Assembly (NCBI RefSeq): GCF_027490375.1
Contig: NZ_JAIXYH010000076.1
Span: forward strand, 1 to 64,000
Reading direction: 5' to 3'
Source of the DNA: Flavobacterium sp.
GTDB taxonomy: Bacteria > Bacteroidota > Bacteroidia > Flavobacteriales > Flavobacteriaceae
Length of the DNA stretch: 64,000 nt
In this document: piece after piece, positions 19,903-29,669 of the stretch
Position numbering within the stretch: the stretch's first letter is position 1
Layout: each line of letters begins with the position of its first letter
Notes under the pieces: generated by a model
Told to the model about the DNA's origin: nothing
The model's input: the letters and a program-made list of their open reading frames with translations, nothing else
Databases searched by the model: none
Made by a program: the position numbers and the translations under genes

Positions 19903-20975
19903 TTGCCGCAATTCTGATTAGTTATGTTGCCGTTATGTTTGTTTTTCTGCGAAAGCGGACAAAAAAGCACGAACAAACAAATCCAGAGCAAGCGCTTCCG
20001 CTGAGTGTTTTAATTCCGTTTCGAGGTTCGGTTTCTGAACTGAGCAGTTTGTTAAACGACCTCAACAACCAAGATTATCCATTAGAGAACGTGGAGGTTT
20101 TGATTGTAAACGACAGTGAGCAGCCGCTACATTTAGCAACCGAGTCATTTCGTTTTTCTTTGCAAATAATCGATTCGCTTGCGCGGAAGGGTAAGAAAGC
20201 AGCCATCGATTTGGGAGTTTCGACAGCCAAAAACGAACATATTTTGTCTCTGGATGCCGATGTTCGTTTAAAAGCCACGCACCTAAGCGGATTTTCACAG
20301 GCGTTTGCTACCGAAAATGATTTAGTCGTTGGCGTGCTTCATTTCAACGAACTGCCCAAAAATTTTTCGAACTATTTTGAATATTACGAGTATTACGGCA
20401 TGCAGGCCGTTACGCAAGCGTCGGTTTTGTTCGGAAACAGTTTGCTGTGTAGCGGCGCGAATCTCGGATTTACAAAAGCAACGTACGTAAAAACTCGTGC
20501 CATACGAACCGATTTCGAACTGGAAAGTGGCGACGATATGTTTCTGCTTCAAGCGGCAAAGAAATCGAAGTTTAAAATAGGCTTGGCGTCGGGGCGTAGC
20601 AGCTCGGCTTTGTTGAACTATCAAACCAATTTACAGGCGGTTTTGGCGCAGCGCATTCGGTGGGGTGCAAAATCGGTGGTGTATAAAGATGTAAGCGTGC
20701 TTGCTTTTACGCTTCTCGTTGCCGCTGCGGTTTGGGCACAAGTTTGGGTGCTTAGCGCGCTGCTTTTCGGCAAAAAAATGCATGTAGAGCTGGTTTTGAT
20801 TTTAGCGAAAATTGCAATAGATTTTCTGTTGGTATGTAAACATGCATCGGTTATAGGGCAACGTCCGAGCTTACGAGTTGATGTGGTGTTGGCGTATCCG
20901 TTCATAACGGCTTACCTCAGTTTACGTGCGCTAGTTGGAAAAACAACTTGGAAAAATCGATCGATAAGTAGATAG
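19899..20975 (+). CDS. family 2 glycosyltransferase
   Basis: LSVLIPFRG...ILSLDADVRLK...QRIRWGAKS; overlaps the upstream membrane-protein gene by 4 nt. Confidence 0.85.
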   Translation: MIAAILISYVAVMFVFLRKRTKKHEQTNPEQALPLSVLIPFRGSVSELSSLLNDLNNQDYPLENVEVLIVNDSEQPLHLATESFRFSLQIIDSLARKGKKAAIDLGVSTAKNEHILSLDADVRLKATHLSGFSQAFATENDLVVGVLHFNELPKNFSNYFEYYEYYGMQAVTQASVLFGNSLLCSGANLGFTKATYVKTRAIRTDFELESGDDMFLLQAAKKSKFKIGLASGRSSSALLNYQTNLQAVLAQRIRWGAKSVVYKDVSVLAFTLLVAAAVWAQVWVLSALLFGKKMHVELVLILAKIAIDFLLVCKHASVIGQRPSLRVDVVLAYPFITAYLSLRALVGKTTWKNRSISR

Positions 20976-20982
20976 ACTATTT

Positions 20983-21450
20983 TTAATTCCCGTTAATTTT
21001 TACAGGAACAACAAACGACGATGTAACCGGAACGCCTCGTTTTAGTGCGGGTGTGATCGGTGGGAAATCCACCAAACGCGCTTGCAATACCGAATCGATT
21101 ACGGCTTGTTGCATTTCGGGAATGCTATCGCGGTGCGCTACTTCAAATTTTAATTCGGCTTTGTTGGTGATGGTAATTTTTAGTTTGAGTGTATCCGAAT
21201 TTGAAGCCGAGAGTTGCAGCGTATCGGCACTTAATTTTTGCTGAATGAGTGTGGTAATGAAATCGAAAAAGCATTGCTGCCGCTCGAATTTTTCGGTGAG
21301 TGCTTCACAATCGGCAACGTTTGGATATTCGTCGACTTGACGCCAATTTACCTGTTTTAATTCTTGTTCCAATAATTCGGTTTCCGACGGAACTTTTTTT
21401 GGCCAATCGGTGCAACCAAGGAACAGGAAACTTACGAGTACGAGAAGCAT
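20983..21450 (-). CDS. hypothetical lipoprotein (TonB C-terminal-like)
   Basis: MLLVLVSFLFLGC lipobox after start refinement. Confidence 0.55.
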   Translation of the reverse strand: MLLVLVSFLFLGCTDWPKKVPSETELLEQELKQVNWRQVDEYPNVADCEALTEKFERQQCFFDFITTLIQQKLSADTLQLSASNSDTLKLKITITNKAELKFEVAHRDSIPEMQQAVIDSVLQARLVDFPPITPALKRGVPVTSSFVVPVKINGN

Positions 21451-21458
21451 CGACTTTT

Positions 21459-21818
21459 TCACGGCTTTGTTTTTCGAGAGTTCACATAATCTTGGTACGA
21501 TTTGGCCAGCCATTCTTGTTTCGATTTTTCGGCAGTTTCGCGTTCCGATTTGTACAATTTGCCCAAACGTTCGGAGTATGCCGCAATTTTACAAGTAAAG
21601 GTATAGTATTCCTCTTTGGTTAGCAGCGGATCTTTTCCGGTACGTTCAACAAAACTAAAAAACAGTTCATCGAAATCTTTGTGTGTGTACGCCAGCACTT
21701 CTTTCTTGAACTTTTGATACAAACGTTCTTTAATAGCCGCATCTTCGTCGGTTGCTTGCGAAAAGCACAAAGTTGTCATCAACAACAAAAATAGCAGTGC
21801 GAACTTATTCCATTTCAT
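21459..21818 (-). CDS. hypothetical exported protein
   Basis: MKWNKFALLFLLLMTTLCFSQ signal peptide; start refined. Confidence 0.6.
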   Translation of the reverse strand: MKWNKFALLFLLLMTTLCFSQATDEDAAIKERLYQKFKKEVLAYTHKDFDELFFSFVERTGKDPLLTKEEYYTFTCKIAAYSERLGKLYKSERETAEKSKQEWLAKSYQDYVNSRKTKP

Positions 21819-21867
21819 AGTAACTTCGTTTAACTTCGGTGGTTTCAAAAGTACAAATTTAACAGTG

Positions 21868-22374
21868 ATGGATATTTTTTTGGTTATCGCGGGTTTTGTC
21901 TGTTGTTTGGCGGGAATTGTCGGCAGTGTTTTGCCGGCTTTACCGGGCGTAAGTGTTAGTTGGATTGGTTTGTTGTTGCTGCATTTTACGAGTAAATCGC
22001 CCGACAATTATTATTTGCTCACAACAACGTTGGTGCTTACGCTACTCATTTCGTTTTTGGATTACTACTTGCCGAGTCGCGGAACGAAAGCGGCTGGCGG
22101 AAGTCGTTATGCGGTTTACGGAACCAACGTCGGTTTGCTGGTAGGAATTCTCTTTCCGATTCCGCTGGGATTTCTAATCGGTCCGTTTTTAGGCGCTTTT
22201 CTTGGCGAATTTATCTTTGCCAAAGCACCGATTTCAATAGCTTTTAAAGCAGCTTTTGGCAGTTTTATCGCATTGATGGGTTCTATGGTAATGAAAGTAT
22301 TGTGTTCGATTTTATTTCTGGTGATTTTCGTTTGGAAGTTCTACCAATACGAGTTAATACGTTTGTTTCTTTAG
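21868..22374 (+). CDS. DUF456 family membrane protein
   Basis: LPALPGVSVSWIGLLLLHF, GGSRYAVYGTNVGLLVGILFPIPLGFLIGPFLGAFLGE. Confidence 0.85.
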   Translation: MDIFLVIAGFVCCLAGIVGSVLPALPGVSVSWIGLLLLHFTSKSPDNYYLLTTTLVLTLLISFLDYYLPSRGTKAAGGSRYAVYGTNVGLLVGILFPIPLGFLIGPFLGAFLGEFIFAKAPISIAFKAAFGSFIALMGSMVMKVLCSILFLVIFVWKFYQYELIRLFL

Positions 22375-22485
22375 GTACTAAAATCAAAAAAGCCCTCCAA
22401 ATTAATGGAAAGCTTTTCATTGGTCTAACTACTAAACCTTCCGCCTCTCAGCGGAAAACAACACAACTATCTTTGATATCTTGGG

Positions 22486-22517
22486 CAAAAAAGCCTTTCT
22501 TGACTGAAAGGCTTCTT
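22486..22517 (-). terminator. intrinsic terminator downstream of tRNA-Asp
   Basis: Minus strand AAGCCTTTC-N6-GAAAGGCTTTTTTG. Confidence 0.75.
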
Positions 22518-22526
22518 TACTTTTTG

Positions 22527-22600
22527 CGGTCTGGACGGGACTCGAACCCGCGACCTCCGCCGTGACAGGGCGGCATTCTAACCAACTGAACTACCAAACC
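22527..22600 (-). tRNA. tRNA-Asp (anticodon GTC)
   Basis: Reverse complement GGTTTGGTAGTTCAGTTGGTTAGAATGCCGCCCTGTCACGGCGGAGGTCGCGGGTTCGAGTCCCGTCCAGACCG folds as a cloverleaf, anticodon loop CTGTCAC. Confidence 0.96.
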
Positions 22601-22671
22601 ATCGCATAATTGCGGTTGCAAATATACAAGCTTGTTCGTAATTCGCAAGCGTTTTTCGAAAAAAACTCGAA

Positions 22672-23598
22672 TTAACCGAACTTTTGTTTTTCCACTAAAT
22701 ACGTGGTTAAAATTTGCTCGAAGCTATCTGCAACATTTACAGGAACATATCTGATTTTATTTTGCGCAGCCGAGCTTGCCAATTCTTTAAACTTTTTTTC
22801 GACTTTGGTCTTATATTCGGTTCGAAACTGCTCTGCAAACAGATTTATCTCGTCGCCAGATTCCAAATCAATGAATTTTCTAGGCGTGGTATCGAAGTCA
22901 AAATCTATTTCCGTTTGCTTATCGAACACATGAAAAACGATTACGCGGTGTTTATTGTGGCGCAAATGTTGCAAAGCGGTAATCAATTTTTCGTCGGTTG
23001 AGAGTTGAAACAAATCCGTGAATAAGACAACCATCGAACGGCGGTGTAATTTCTCGGCAATTTCGTGTAAGATTTTGGCTGTATTGGTTTGTTTGCGTTC
23101 GGTTGCTGAGGCGAGCGTTTCTTCGAGGATGTTCAAAATCATGCGATGGTGGCGATCGCTGCCTTTTTCCGGCGCGTAATAATCGTATTGATCCGAAAAC
23201 AAACTCAAACCAACGGCATCGCGCTGGCGTTTGAGCAGATTCATTAAAACTGCGGTCGCCAAAATCGCAAAACCAGCTTTTGATTGGTAAAACGGCTGAT
23301 CGTCGCGCAATTTTGGATAATGCATCGACGAGGAGTTGTCGATGATAAAATGGCAGCGCAAGTTGGTTTCCTCTTCGTAGCGTTTGGTGTAGAGTCGGTC
23401 GGTTTTGGCAAAGAGTTTCCAATCGATATGTCGAGTCGATTCGCCTTTGTTGTACAATTTATGTTCGGCAAATTCGGACGAGAAACCGTGAAACGGACTT
23501 TTATGCATGCCGTTGATAAAGCCTTCTACAATCTGATTGGCGAGCAATTCCAGATGTTGAAACGCGGCTATTTTTTCAAAATTTTGCTCTATTTTCAT
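22672..23598 (-). CDS. DUF58 domain-containing protein (vWA-like)
   Basis: GESTRHIDWKLFAKTDRLYTKRYEEETNLRCHFIIDNSSSM. Confidence 0.92.
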   Translation of the reverse strand: MKIEQNFEKIAAFQHLELLANQIVEGFINGMHKSPFHGFSSEFAEHKLYNKGESTRHIDWKLFAKTDRLYTKRYEEETNLRCHFIIDNSSSMHYPKLRDDQPFYQSKAGFAILATAVLMNLLKRQRDAVGLSLFSDQYDYYAPEKGSDRHHRMILNILEETLASATERKQTNTAKILHEIAEKLHRRSMVVLFTDLFQLSTDEKLITALQHLRHNKHRVIVFHVFDKQTEIDFDFDTTPRKFIDLESGDEINLFAEQFRTEYKTKVEKKFKELASSAAQNKIRYVPVNVADSFEQILTTYLVEKQKFG

Positions 23599-23621
23599 AG
23601 CTGCAAGTTACTGTTTTAAGC

Positions 23622-23649
23622 AAAAAAATCCCGCACAGGCGGGATTTTT
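23622..23649 (-). terminator. intrinsic terminator downstream of trxA
   Basis: AAAAAAATCCCGC-ACAG-GCGGGATTTTT. Confidence 0.8.
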
Positions 23650-23670
23650 GTTTGTATACAACTGTATGAA

Positions 23671-23988
23671 TTACAAATGTGCGTCGAGCGACTCGGCGTA
23701 GGTTTGTTTTGGAGCAACACCTACTTGCTTATTCACTACTTCGCCGTTTTTGAACGTTAATACAGTAGGAATATTTCTGATTCCGTATTTTGCTGCGAAC
23801 TCTTGGTTGGCGTCAACATCAACTTTGCCTACTACAGCTTTTCCAGCGTACTCGGTTGCTAATTCTTCGATTACCGGACCTACCATACGGCATGGCCCGC
23901 ACCATGCTGCCCAGAAATCAACCAAAACAGGCTTATCTGATTTTAATACAATCTCTTCAAAAGTCGCGTCTGTAATTGCTATTGCCAT
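23671..23988 (-). CDS. trxA: thioredoxin
   Basis: VDFWAAWCGPCRMVGPVIEEL. Confidence 0.96.
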   Translation of the reverse strand: MAIAITDATFEEIVLKSDKPVLVDFWAAWCGPCRMVGPVIEELATEYAGKAVVGKVDVDANQEFAAKYGIRNIPTVLTFKNGEVVNKQVGVAPKQTYAESLDAHL

Positions 23989-24182
23989 AATTATATATTT
24001 TCTGTACAAAAGTACAAGGATTCAACGAAATGGATTCAAAATTTATATCGCTTTTAGCTATTTCGGTATGCCGATTACCAATCTTAGGCGATAAAAGCGT
24101 GGGCTTGTTGCTCCGAATTGTTGGTGTTTAGTGACTCGATTTTTGGAGAAATTGGGTGTGCCGGCTGTGCGAAAAATTGCCC

Positions 24183-24204
24183 GTAATATTGCAATATTAC
24201 CTCG
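24183..24204 (-). repeat. GAGGTAATATTGCAATATTAC palindromic motif, copy 2
   Basis: GTAATATTGCAATATTACCTCG. Confidence 0.75.
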
Positions 24205-24279
24205 GGTTAAAATATTGAAAACAAGATAATTAATTGATTTAAAAAAAGATCCAAATTCCTTTCTTTACCCATTTGAAAA

Positions 24280-24479
24280 CATAACGTTTTTTCTGGAAAC
24301 GATTGCTGCGGTAAGGACAGCAGCGGATAGCTTTTGCACGGAATTTTTACAAGTGACGGCAGCGGCAATGCGATAGCACGTGCAAGCGCCTGACACTTGA
24401 AAAATTCCGTGCAAAACTTGCAGCGCATGGCCTGACGGCGGTGATGTACTTCCACCGAACGCGTACCGCCGGACCGCCC
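24280..24479 (-). repeat. GGGC-type structured intergenic element (member E1)
   Basis: Minus strand GGGCGGTCCGGCGG...CGGTGGAAGTACATCACCGCCGTCAGGCCATGCGCT...CCGCTGCTGTCCTTACCGC; stem TTTTGCACGGAATTTTT-A-CAAGTG (24332-24355)/CACTTG-AAAAATTCCGTGCAAAA (24394-24416). Confidence 0.75.
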
Positions 24480-24513
24480 AAAAAACCAATAAAAGTATTG
24501 CTAATGCGCGCTT

Positions 24514-27500
24514 TTACGACAATTTAAAGTTGATTTGCGAACGCTCTAAAACATCGAGTAGCTCGTTAGTAAGGGCAATTTTATGACGTCGGCAACCCAG
24601 GTTAATTTTGGTGTTTTCGACCGTTTCGGCGATTTCGGGTTTAACATAAACGGGCGTTTCGGGCGCTTCTTCCAAGCCATCGGATTCGATGGTATCATCT
24701 ACAAAAACCTCGGGAGCAGCTGCTGTTACGACCGTTTCCGGTTCCATAATCTCGGCAATTTCGAAATGTATGGTTTTATCTCCGCGATTGTCGCGTACCA
24801 ACTGTACGATAAAATCGATTAGCTCGTCGGTGAGTTGATTTACGTTTAGTTTAAACGTGATGCTGCTGCAAATTTCGCTGATGACATTTGCCAAAAGCGA
24901 AAAATTAAGGAAGGTAACTCGAGGTTCGCCTCGCGTGTTTGTTTCTTTACGCAGGTAGCCTTCGACAATTTTGACCTTAAAGAAAACGAATTGCCCCGGA
25001 GTGAGAAAGTGTCTGAATTTCAGATACTCTTCGCCAAAAATCCTAAAATTGTAAGACGTTTCGTAGCATTCTAAATTAAACATCCCAAAACCGCGTCCTT
25101 TGCCGTCGGTTCGGTGTTCTGCGGAGGCGATAATTCCGCCGAAACTCAGCGTTTTACCGATATGCGGCGTGAGTTCGTCGAGTATGCCGGCTTCGGTTTT
25201 GCAAAACGATTTTATGACTTGCTTGTAATCGTCGAGCGGATGCCCGGATATGTAAATGCCAACAACTTCCTTTTCTTTGGAGAGCTTTTCTAACGTATTC
25301 CATTCTTCGCAAAAGGGCAAGGTTGGTTCGGGAAGTTGAATTTCGGCTGCATCGCCAAACAAGCTCACTTGAGCTGCGTTTTCGTTGTCTTGGTGGCGCG
25401 AACCGTAGCGTAAGGCTTTCTCGATAACGGTGGAATTTTCGTTTTTATCAATCGTGAAATACTGAGCACGGTGCGTTCCATCGAACGAATCGAATCCGCC
25501 AGCCAGCGCCAAGCTTTCGAAGGCTTTTTTGTTAGCCGAACGCAAATCGATTCGTTTGGCGAGATCGAACACCGACTTGTATCTTCCGTCTTTTCTTTCG
25601 GCGACAATTGTATCTACGGCATTTCGACCCAAACCTTTAATGGCTCCCATACCAAAACGAATAGCTTGATTGGCGTTTACGGTAAATTTATAGAACGATT
25701 CGTTGACATCTGGACCCAAAACACGCAATCCCATGCGGCGGCATTCTTCCATAAAAAACGACACTTGTTTGATATCGTTCATGTTGTTAGAAAGTACGGC
25801 AGCCATGTATTCGGCTGGATAATTGGCTTTGAGGTACGCGGTTTGGTAGGCAATCCAGGCGTAGCAGGTAGAGTGCGATTTATTAAAAGCGTATTGTGCA
25901 AAAGCCTCCCAATCTTTCCAGATTTTTTCGAGTGCTTCTTGTGGATAGCCGTTTTTTACTGCACCTTCAATGAAATCGGTTTTCATTTTCGCCAGCGTAT
26001 CAATTTGCTTTTTACCCATTGCTTTACGCAGAACGTCGGCTTGACCTTTGGTGAAGTTGGCCAATTTTTGGGAAAGAAGCATTACCTGCTCTTGATAAAC
26101 GGTAATTCCGTAGGTGTCTTTTAGCAATTCTTCGCAGGCATCGATATCGTACACGATGGGTTCTTTTCCGTTTTTTCGATTGATAAAAGACGGTATATAC
26201 GCCAAGGGTCCGGGGCGATACAAGGCGTTCATGGCAATCAAATCTTCAAAGACCGTAGGCTTGAGATTTTTCATGTGCTTTTGCATACCGGGCGATTCGT
26301 ACTGGAAAATACCTACAGTTTCGCCGCGTTGAAAAAGCTCGTAAGTTTTCACATCGTCTATCGGAAAGGCATCGGGGTCGAGATCAATTCCGGTGCGGTA
26401 CTTCACTAATTTTACCGTGTCTTTAATCAGGGTTAGGGTCTTCAAACCCAAGAAGTCCATTTTCAGCAAACCTGCACTTTCCACAACCGAGTTATCGAAT
26501 TGCGTGACGTACATGTCTTCTTCCTTGGCTGTAATTATCGGAACGAAGTTGGTGATATCGTCGGGCGTAATAATTACTCCACAGGCGTGAATTCCGGTAT
26601 TTCGGAGCGTTCCTTCGAGTTTACGCGCTTGGTTTAAGGTTCCGGCGACGGGATCGTTATTTCCTGAAATCTGGCGTAAAGCTTTTACTTTTTCGAAATC
26701 TTCGGCACGTAGATCAGCTTTTAGCTTTCCTTCATCGGCGTTGAAGATTTTCTCCAGATTTAGGTTTGAAGGAATCATTTTCGCCAGACGGTCGGCTTCA
26801 AAAAGTGGTAAATCGAGTACGCGAGCGGTATCACGAATCGCCGATTTCGCTGCCATAGTACCGTAAGTTACAATTTGTGCAACCTGTTTCTTTCCGTATT
26901 TATTGATTACGTATTCAATTACTTTGCCTCGACCTTCATCGTCGAAGTCGATATCAATATCGGGCATCGACACACGCTCCGGATTCAGGAAACGCTCAAA
27001 AAGGAGGTTGTATTTCAGCGGATCGATATTGGTAATTTTAAGGCAATACGCAACAACCGACCCAGCTGCGGAACCACGACCGGGACCAACTGCTACGCCC
27101 ATTTTTCGGGCTTCGGCAATGAAATCTTGAACGATGAGAAAGTATCCTGGGTAACCGCTGTTGGCGATTGTTTGCAATTCAAAATCGATACGTTCACGGA
27201 CTTCATCGGTAATTTCGGTATACCGTTCATTGGCGCCTTCGTAGGTAAGATGCCTCAAGTAGGCGTTTTCTCCGCGTTTTCCGCCGTCGGCTAGATCTTC
27301 GGAAACTTGAAACGATTCGGGGATATCGAATTTTGGAAGTAAAACTTCGCGCGCTAATTGGTAGGATTCGACTTTATCTAAGACGTCTTGAATGTTGAGA
27401 ATGGCTTCGGGAACGTCGCGAAACAGTGCTTTCATTTCGTCTGCCGATTTCAAGTAATACTCTTGATTTTCGAGTCCGTAGCGCGAGCCGCGTTCGTTGC

Positions 27501-29010
27501 CAATTGGCGTACTTTTCTTTTCGCCGTCGCGCACACAAAGCAAAATATCTTGTGCGGCAGCATCTTCTTTATTGACGTAAAAAGTATTGTTGGTTGCAAC
27601 GATTTTTATCTGGTGCTGTTTTGCGAATTGAATGATTTGTTCGTTCACTTCGTCTTCTGCCGGATGGCCGTGTCGACAAATTTCGAGGTAAAAATCGTCG
27701 GCGTAAAGCTGTTTCCAAGCGAGCACTGCTTCTTCGGCCTGGCGTTGTCCGACGGAACGCAATTTTGCAGCAATTTCGCCGGTCATTCCGCCGGAAAGTA
27801 CTATTAAATCCTGGCCGTATCGGTTGAGTAATTCGCGATCGATTCGAGGCACGTAGTAGTAACCCTCGGCGTGTGCGATTGAAGAAAGCTTAGCCAAATT
27901 ATGGTAACCGCGTTTACTTTTTGCGAGGAATACCATTTGGTAACCGTTGTCTTTCACCGATTTATTGAGGTGGTTGTCGCACACATAGAATTCGCAGCCA
28001 ACGATTGCTTTCAGCGGACGTTCTGTGGCTACGGCTCCCAACTCTTCGGCTTGTTGATTGCGGGCTTTCACTCCTTTGTTGTGATTTTCTACTTCTTGAA
28101 TGAGGCGAAACGACCCCATAAGATTCGAATAATCGGTTAGTGCAATTGCAGGCATTTTGAGCTGAATAGCTGCTTTTACGAGCGCCGAAACACTGGAAGT
28201 TGATTGCAGGATGCTAAACTGACTGTGATTGTGTAGATGCGCAAACTCGGCTGCTAAAAATTCATTGGATACTTCGGCAGTTGTATGATCTACAACTTGT
28301 TTATCGGTTGCTTTTAGCTTTTTGGATTCGGTTTTGAAGTTTACGTGTTGTAGACCCAGTAGTTTTATACCTTCTGCGTTAAGTGCTTTAAACTCCTGAA
28401 GTTCGGTTTCAGAAATTTGCAAGGCATCGGGTGTAAAAAGATCTATAAATACGAGCTGGAAGAAGCAACGTGCGGTGGCTTCAACGTCGGCAGTTGCGTT
28501 ATGTGCTTCCGCAAAACTATCTGCGAAAAGGTAGTTATAGAGTTCGGATAGTGTCGGGAATTTGTATTTGGATCGACCTCCGGGAAGTTTAAGTAATTCG
28601 GCTGTTTTTTCGGTACAGGTATCTAGAACGGGTTTGGATTCGAGTACATTGGTTCGATTGGCGCGCACAAATTCGGCGCCCATGATATTGAGGTCGAACT
28701 TTAGGTTGTGCCCAACGAGAAAGTTAGCTTGTGCAACAGCTTCTTCGAAGGCATCGAGTACGTTGTTGAGAGGCTTACCGTCGCGTTGTGCAAGCGCTGT
28801 TGATATACCGTGAACGCGTTCGACATCGTATGGGATGTTGAATCCGTCGGGAGTGATCAGGAAGTCGCCTCGCGAGATTAGACTTCCATTACTTTCGTGT
28901 AGTTGCCAAGCGAGTTGAACGCAGCGTGGCCAGTTTTCAACGTCGGTGATTGGCGCGTCAAAATTTTTAGGAAGTCCGGTAGTCTCGGTGTCAAAAATGA
29001 GGTACTTCAT
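24514..29010 (-). CDS. dnaE: DNA polymerase III alpha subunit with N-terminal DnaQ-like 3'-5' exonuclease
   Basis: N-terminus FDTETTG...VGHNLKFDLN...AHNATADVEAT; PHP AHLHNHSQFSIL; MPDIDIDFDDEGR; GRGSAAGS. Confidence 0.95.
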   Translation of the reverse strand: MKYLIFDTETTGLPKNFDAPITDVENWPRCVQLAWQLHESNGSLISRGDFLITPDGFNIPYDVERVHGISTALAQRDGKPLNNVLDAFEEAVAQANFLVGHNLKFDLNIMGAEFVRANRTNVLESKPVLDTCTEKTAELLKLPGGRSKYKFPTLSELYNYLFADSFAEAHNATADVEATARCFFQLVFIDLFTPDALQISETELQEFKALNAEGIKLLGLQHVNFKTESKKLKATDKQVVDHTTAEVSNEFLAAEFAHLHNHSQFSILQSTSSVSALVKAAIQLKMPAIALTDYSNLMGSFRLIQEVENHNKGVKARNQQAEELGAVATERPLKAIVGCEFYVCDNHLNKSVKDNGYQMVFLAKSKRGYHNLAKLSSIAHAEGYYYVPRIDRELLNRYGQDLIVLSGGMTGEIAAKLRSVGQRQAEEAVLAWKQLYADDFYLEICRHGHPAEDEVNEQIIQFAKQHQIKIVATNNTFYVNKEDAAAQDILLCVRDGEKKSTPIGNERGSRYGLENQEYYLKSADEMKALFRDVPEAILNIQDVLDKVESYQLAREVLLPKFDIPESFQVSEDLADGGKRGENAYLRHLTYEGANERYTEITDEVRERIDFELQTIANSGYPGYFLIVQDFIAEARKMGVAVGPGRGSAAGSVVAYCLKITNIDPLKYNLLFERFLNPERVSMPDIDIDFDDEGRGKVIEYVINKYGKKQVAQIVTYGTMAAKSAIRDTARVLDLPLFEADRLAKMIPSNLNLEKIFNADEGKLKADLRAEDFEKVKALRQISGNNDPVAGTLNQARKLEGTLRNTGIHACGVIITPDDITNFVPIITAKEEDMYVTQFDNSVVESAGLLKMDFLGLKTLTLIKDTVKLVKYRTGIDLDPDAFPIDDVKTYELFQRGETVGIFQYESPGMQKHMKNLKPTVFEDLIAMNALYRPGPLAYIPSFINRKNGKEPIVYDIDACEELLKDTYGITVYQEQVMLLSQKLANFTKGQADVLRKAMGKKQIDTLAKMKTDFIEGAVKNGYPQEALEKIWKDWEAFAQYAFNKSHSTCYAWIAYQTAYLKANYPAEYMAAVLSNNMNDIKQVSFFMEECRRMGLRVLGPDVNESFYKFTVNANQAIRFGMGAIKGLGRNAVDTIVAERKDGRYKSVFDLAKRIDLRSANKKAFESLALAGGFDSFDGTHRAQYFTIDKNENSTVIEKALRYGSRHQDNENAAQVSLFGDAAEIQLPEPTLPFCEEWNTLEKLSKEKEVVGIYISGHPLDDYKQVIKSFCKTEAGILDELTPHIGKTLSFGGIIASAEHRTDGKGRGFGMFNLECYETSYNFRIFGEEYLKFRHFLTPGQFVFFKVKIVEGYLRKETNTRGEPRVTFLNFSLLANVISEICSSITFKLNVNQLTDELIDFIVQLVRDNRGDKTIHFEIAEIMEPETVVTAAAPEVFVDDTIESDGLEEAPETPVYVKPEIAETVENTKINLGCRRHKIALTNELLDVLERSQINFKLS

Positions 29011-29123
29011 TGAAATTTAGCAAATAAGGCTGTAAGGTGACAAAAAATCTCGAACATCAAAAATACGGAAGAGTTTGTGTTGTGATTGTTAAAGAAGACT
29101 AGCGTGAGCGAAAAGTTGTAAAC

Positions 29124-29155
29124 AAAAAAAACCGCTTGATTGCTCAAACGGTTTT
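29124..29155 (-). terminator. intrinsic terminator downstream of the RRM gene
   Basis: Minus strand AAAACCGTTTGAGCAATCAAGCGGTTTTTTTT. Confidence 0.75.
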
Positions 29156-29175
29156 AGATAACTTCTGAAGTAAGT

Positions 29176-29541
29176 TTAGTAACCTCTATCGTTTCTGTTA
29201 CCTCCGCCACGGTTAAACCCGCCTCGATCGTTTCCGTAACCGCCACCTGAGCGACCTCCACCAGTTCTGTTACGATCAAAAGAGCGACGTTCTCCTTCCG
29301 GACGTGGTTCTGATTTGTTCACAACAATAGTGCGTCCCGATACATTTGCACCGTTTAATTCGTTAATGGCATTTTGTGCTTCGTCGTCATTAGGCATTTC
29401 GACAAAACCAAATCCTTTACTTCTACCGGTCATTTTATCGGAAATGATTTTTACCGAATCTACTGCCCCGTAAGCTTCAAAGGATGCTCTTAAATCTGCT
29501 TCCTCTATACTCCACGGAAGACTACCAACAAAAATGTTCAT
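29176..29541 (-). CDS. RRM-domain RNA-binding protein with Gly/Arg-rich tail
   Basis: MNIFVGSLPWSIEEADLR (RNP2), KGFGFVEM (RNP1), GGGRSGGGYGNDRGG tail. Confidence 0.95.
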   Translation of the reverse strand: MNIFVGSLPWSIEEADLRASFEAYGAVDSVKIISDKMTGRSKGFGFVEMPNDDEAQNAINELNGANVSGRTIVVNKSEPRPEGERRSFDRNRTGGGRSGGGYGNDRGGFNRGGGNRNDRGY

Positions 29542-29627
29542 AAGAAAAAAATATTAATTCGAGGTAAATGTAGTCTATATATTCTCGGAAAACATCAAAC
29601 AACTGTTATTTATTTGCAAATAAAAAA

Positions 29628-29648
29628 AGCGCTTGTAAAAAGCGCTTC
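29628..29648 (-). terminator. intrinsic terminator
   Basis: AAGCGCTT-GTAAA-AAGCGCTT; T-run on the minus strand. Confidence 0.65.
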
Positions 29649-29669
29649 GTAGTTTGAGTTCGTTTATGG

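Noticed and set aside
24147-24182. Additional GGGC element on the plus strand (GGGTGTGCCGGCTGTGCG)
   Set aside because: Only the first ~12 nt match E3; it is not downstream of a plus-strand gene and has no hairpin or 3' motif. Treated as a fragment.
29176-29541. Gly-rich tail of the RRM protein as an unusual phase-separation protein
   Set aside because: Bacterial RRM proteins with Gly/Arg tails are common; nothing distinctive here.
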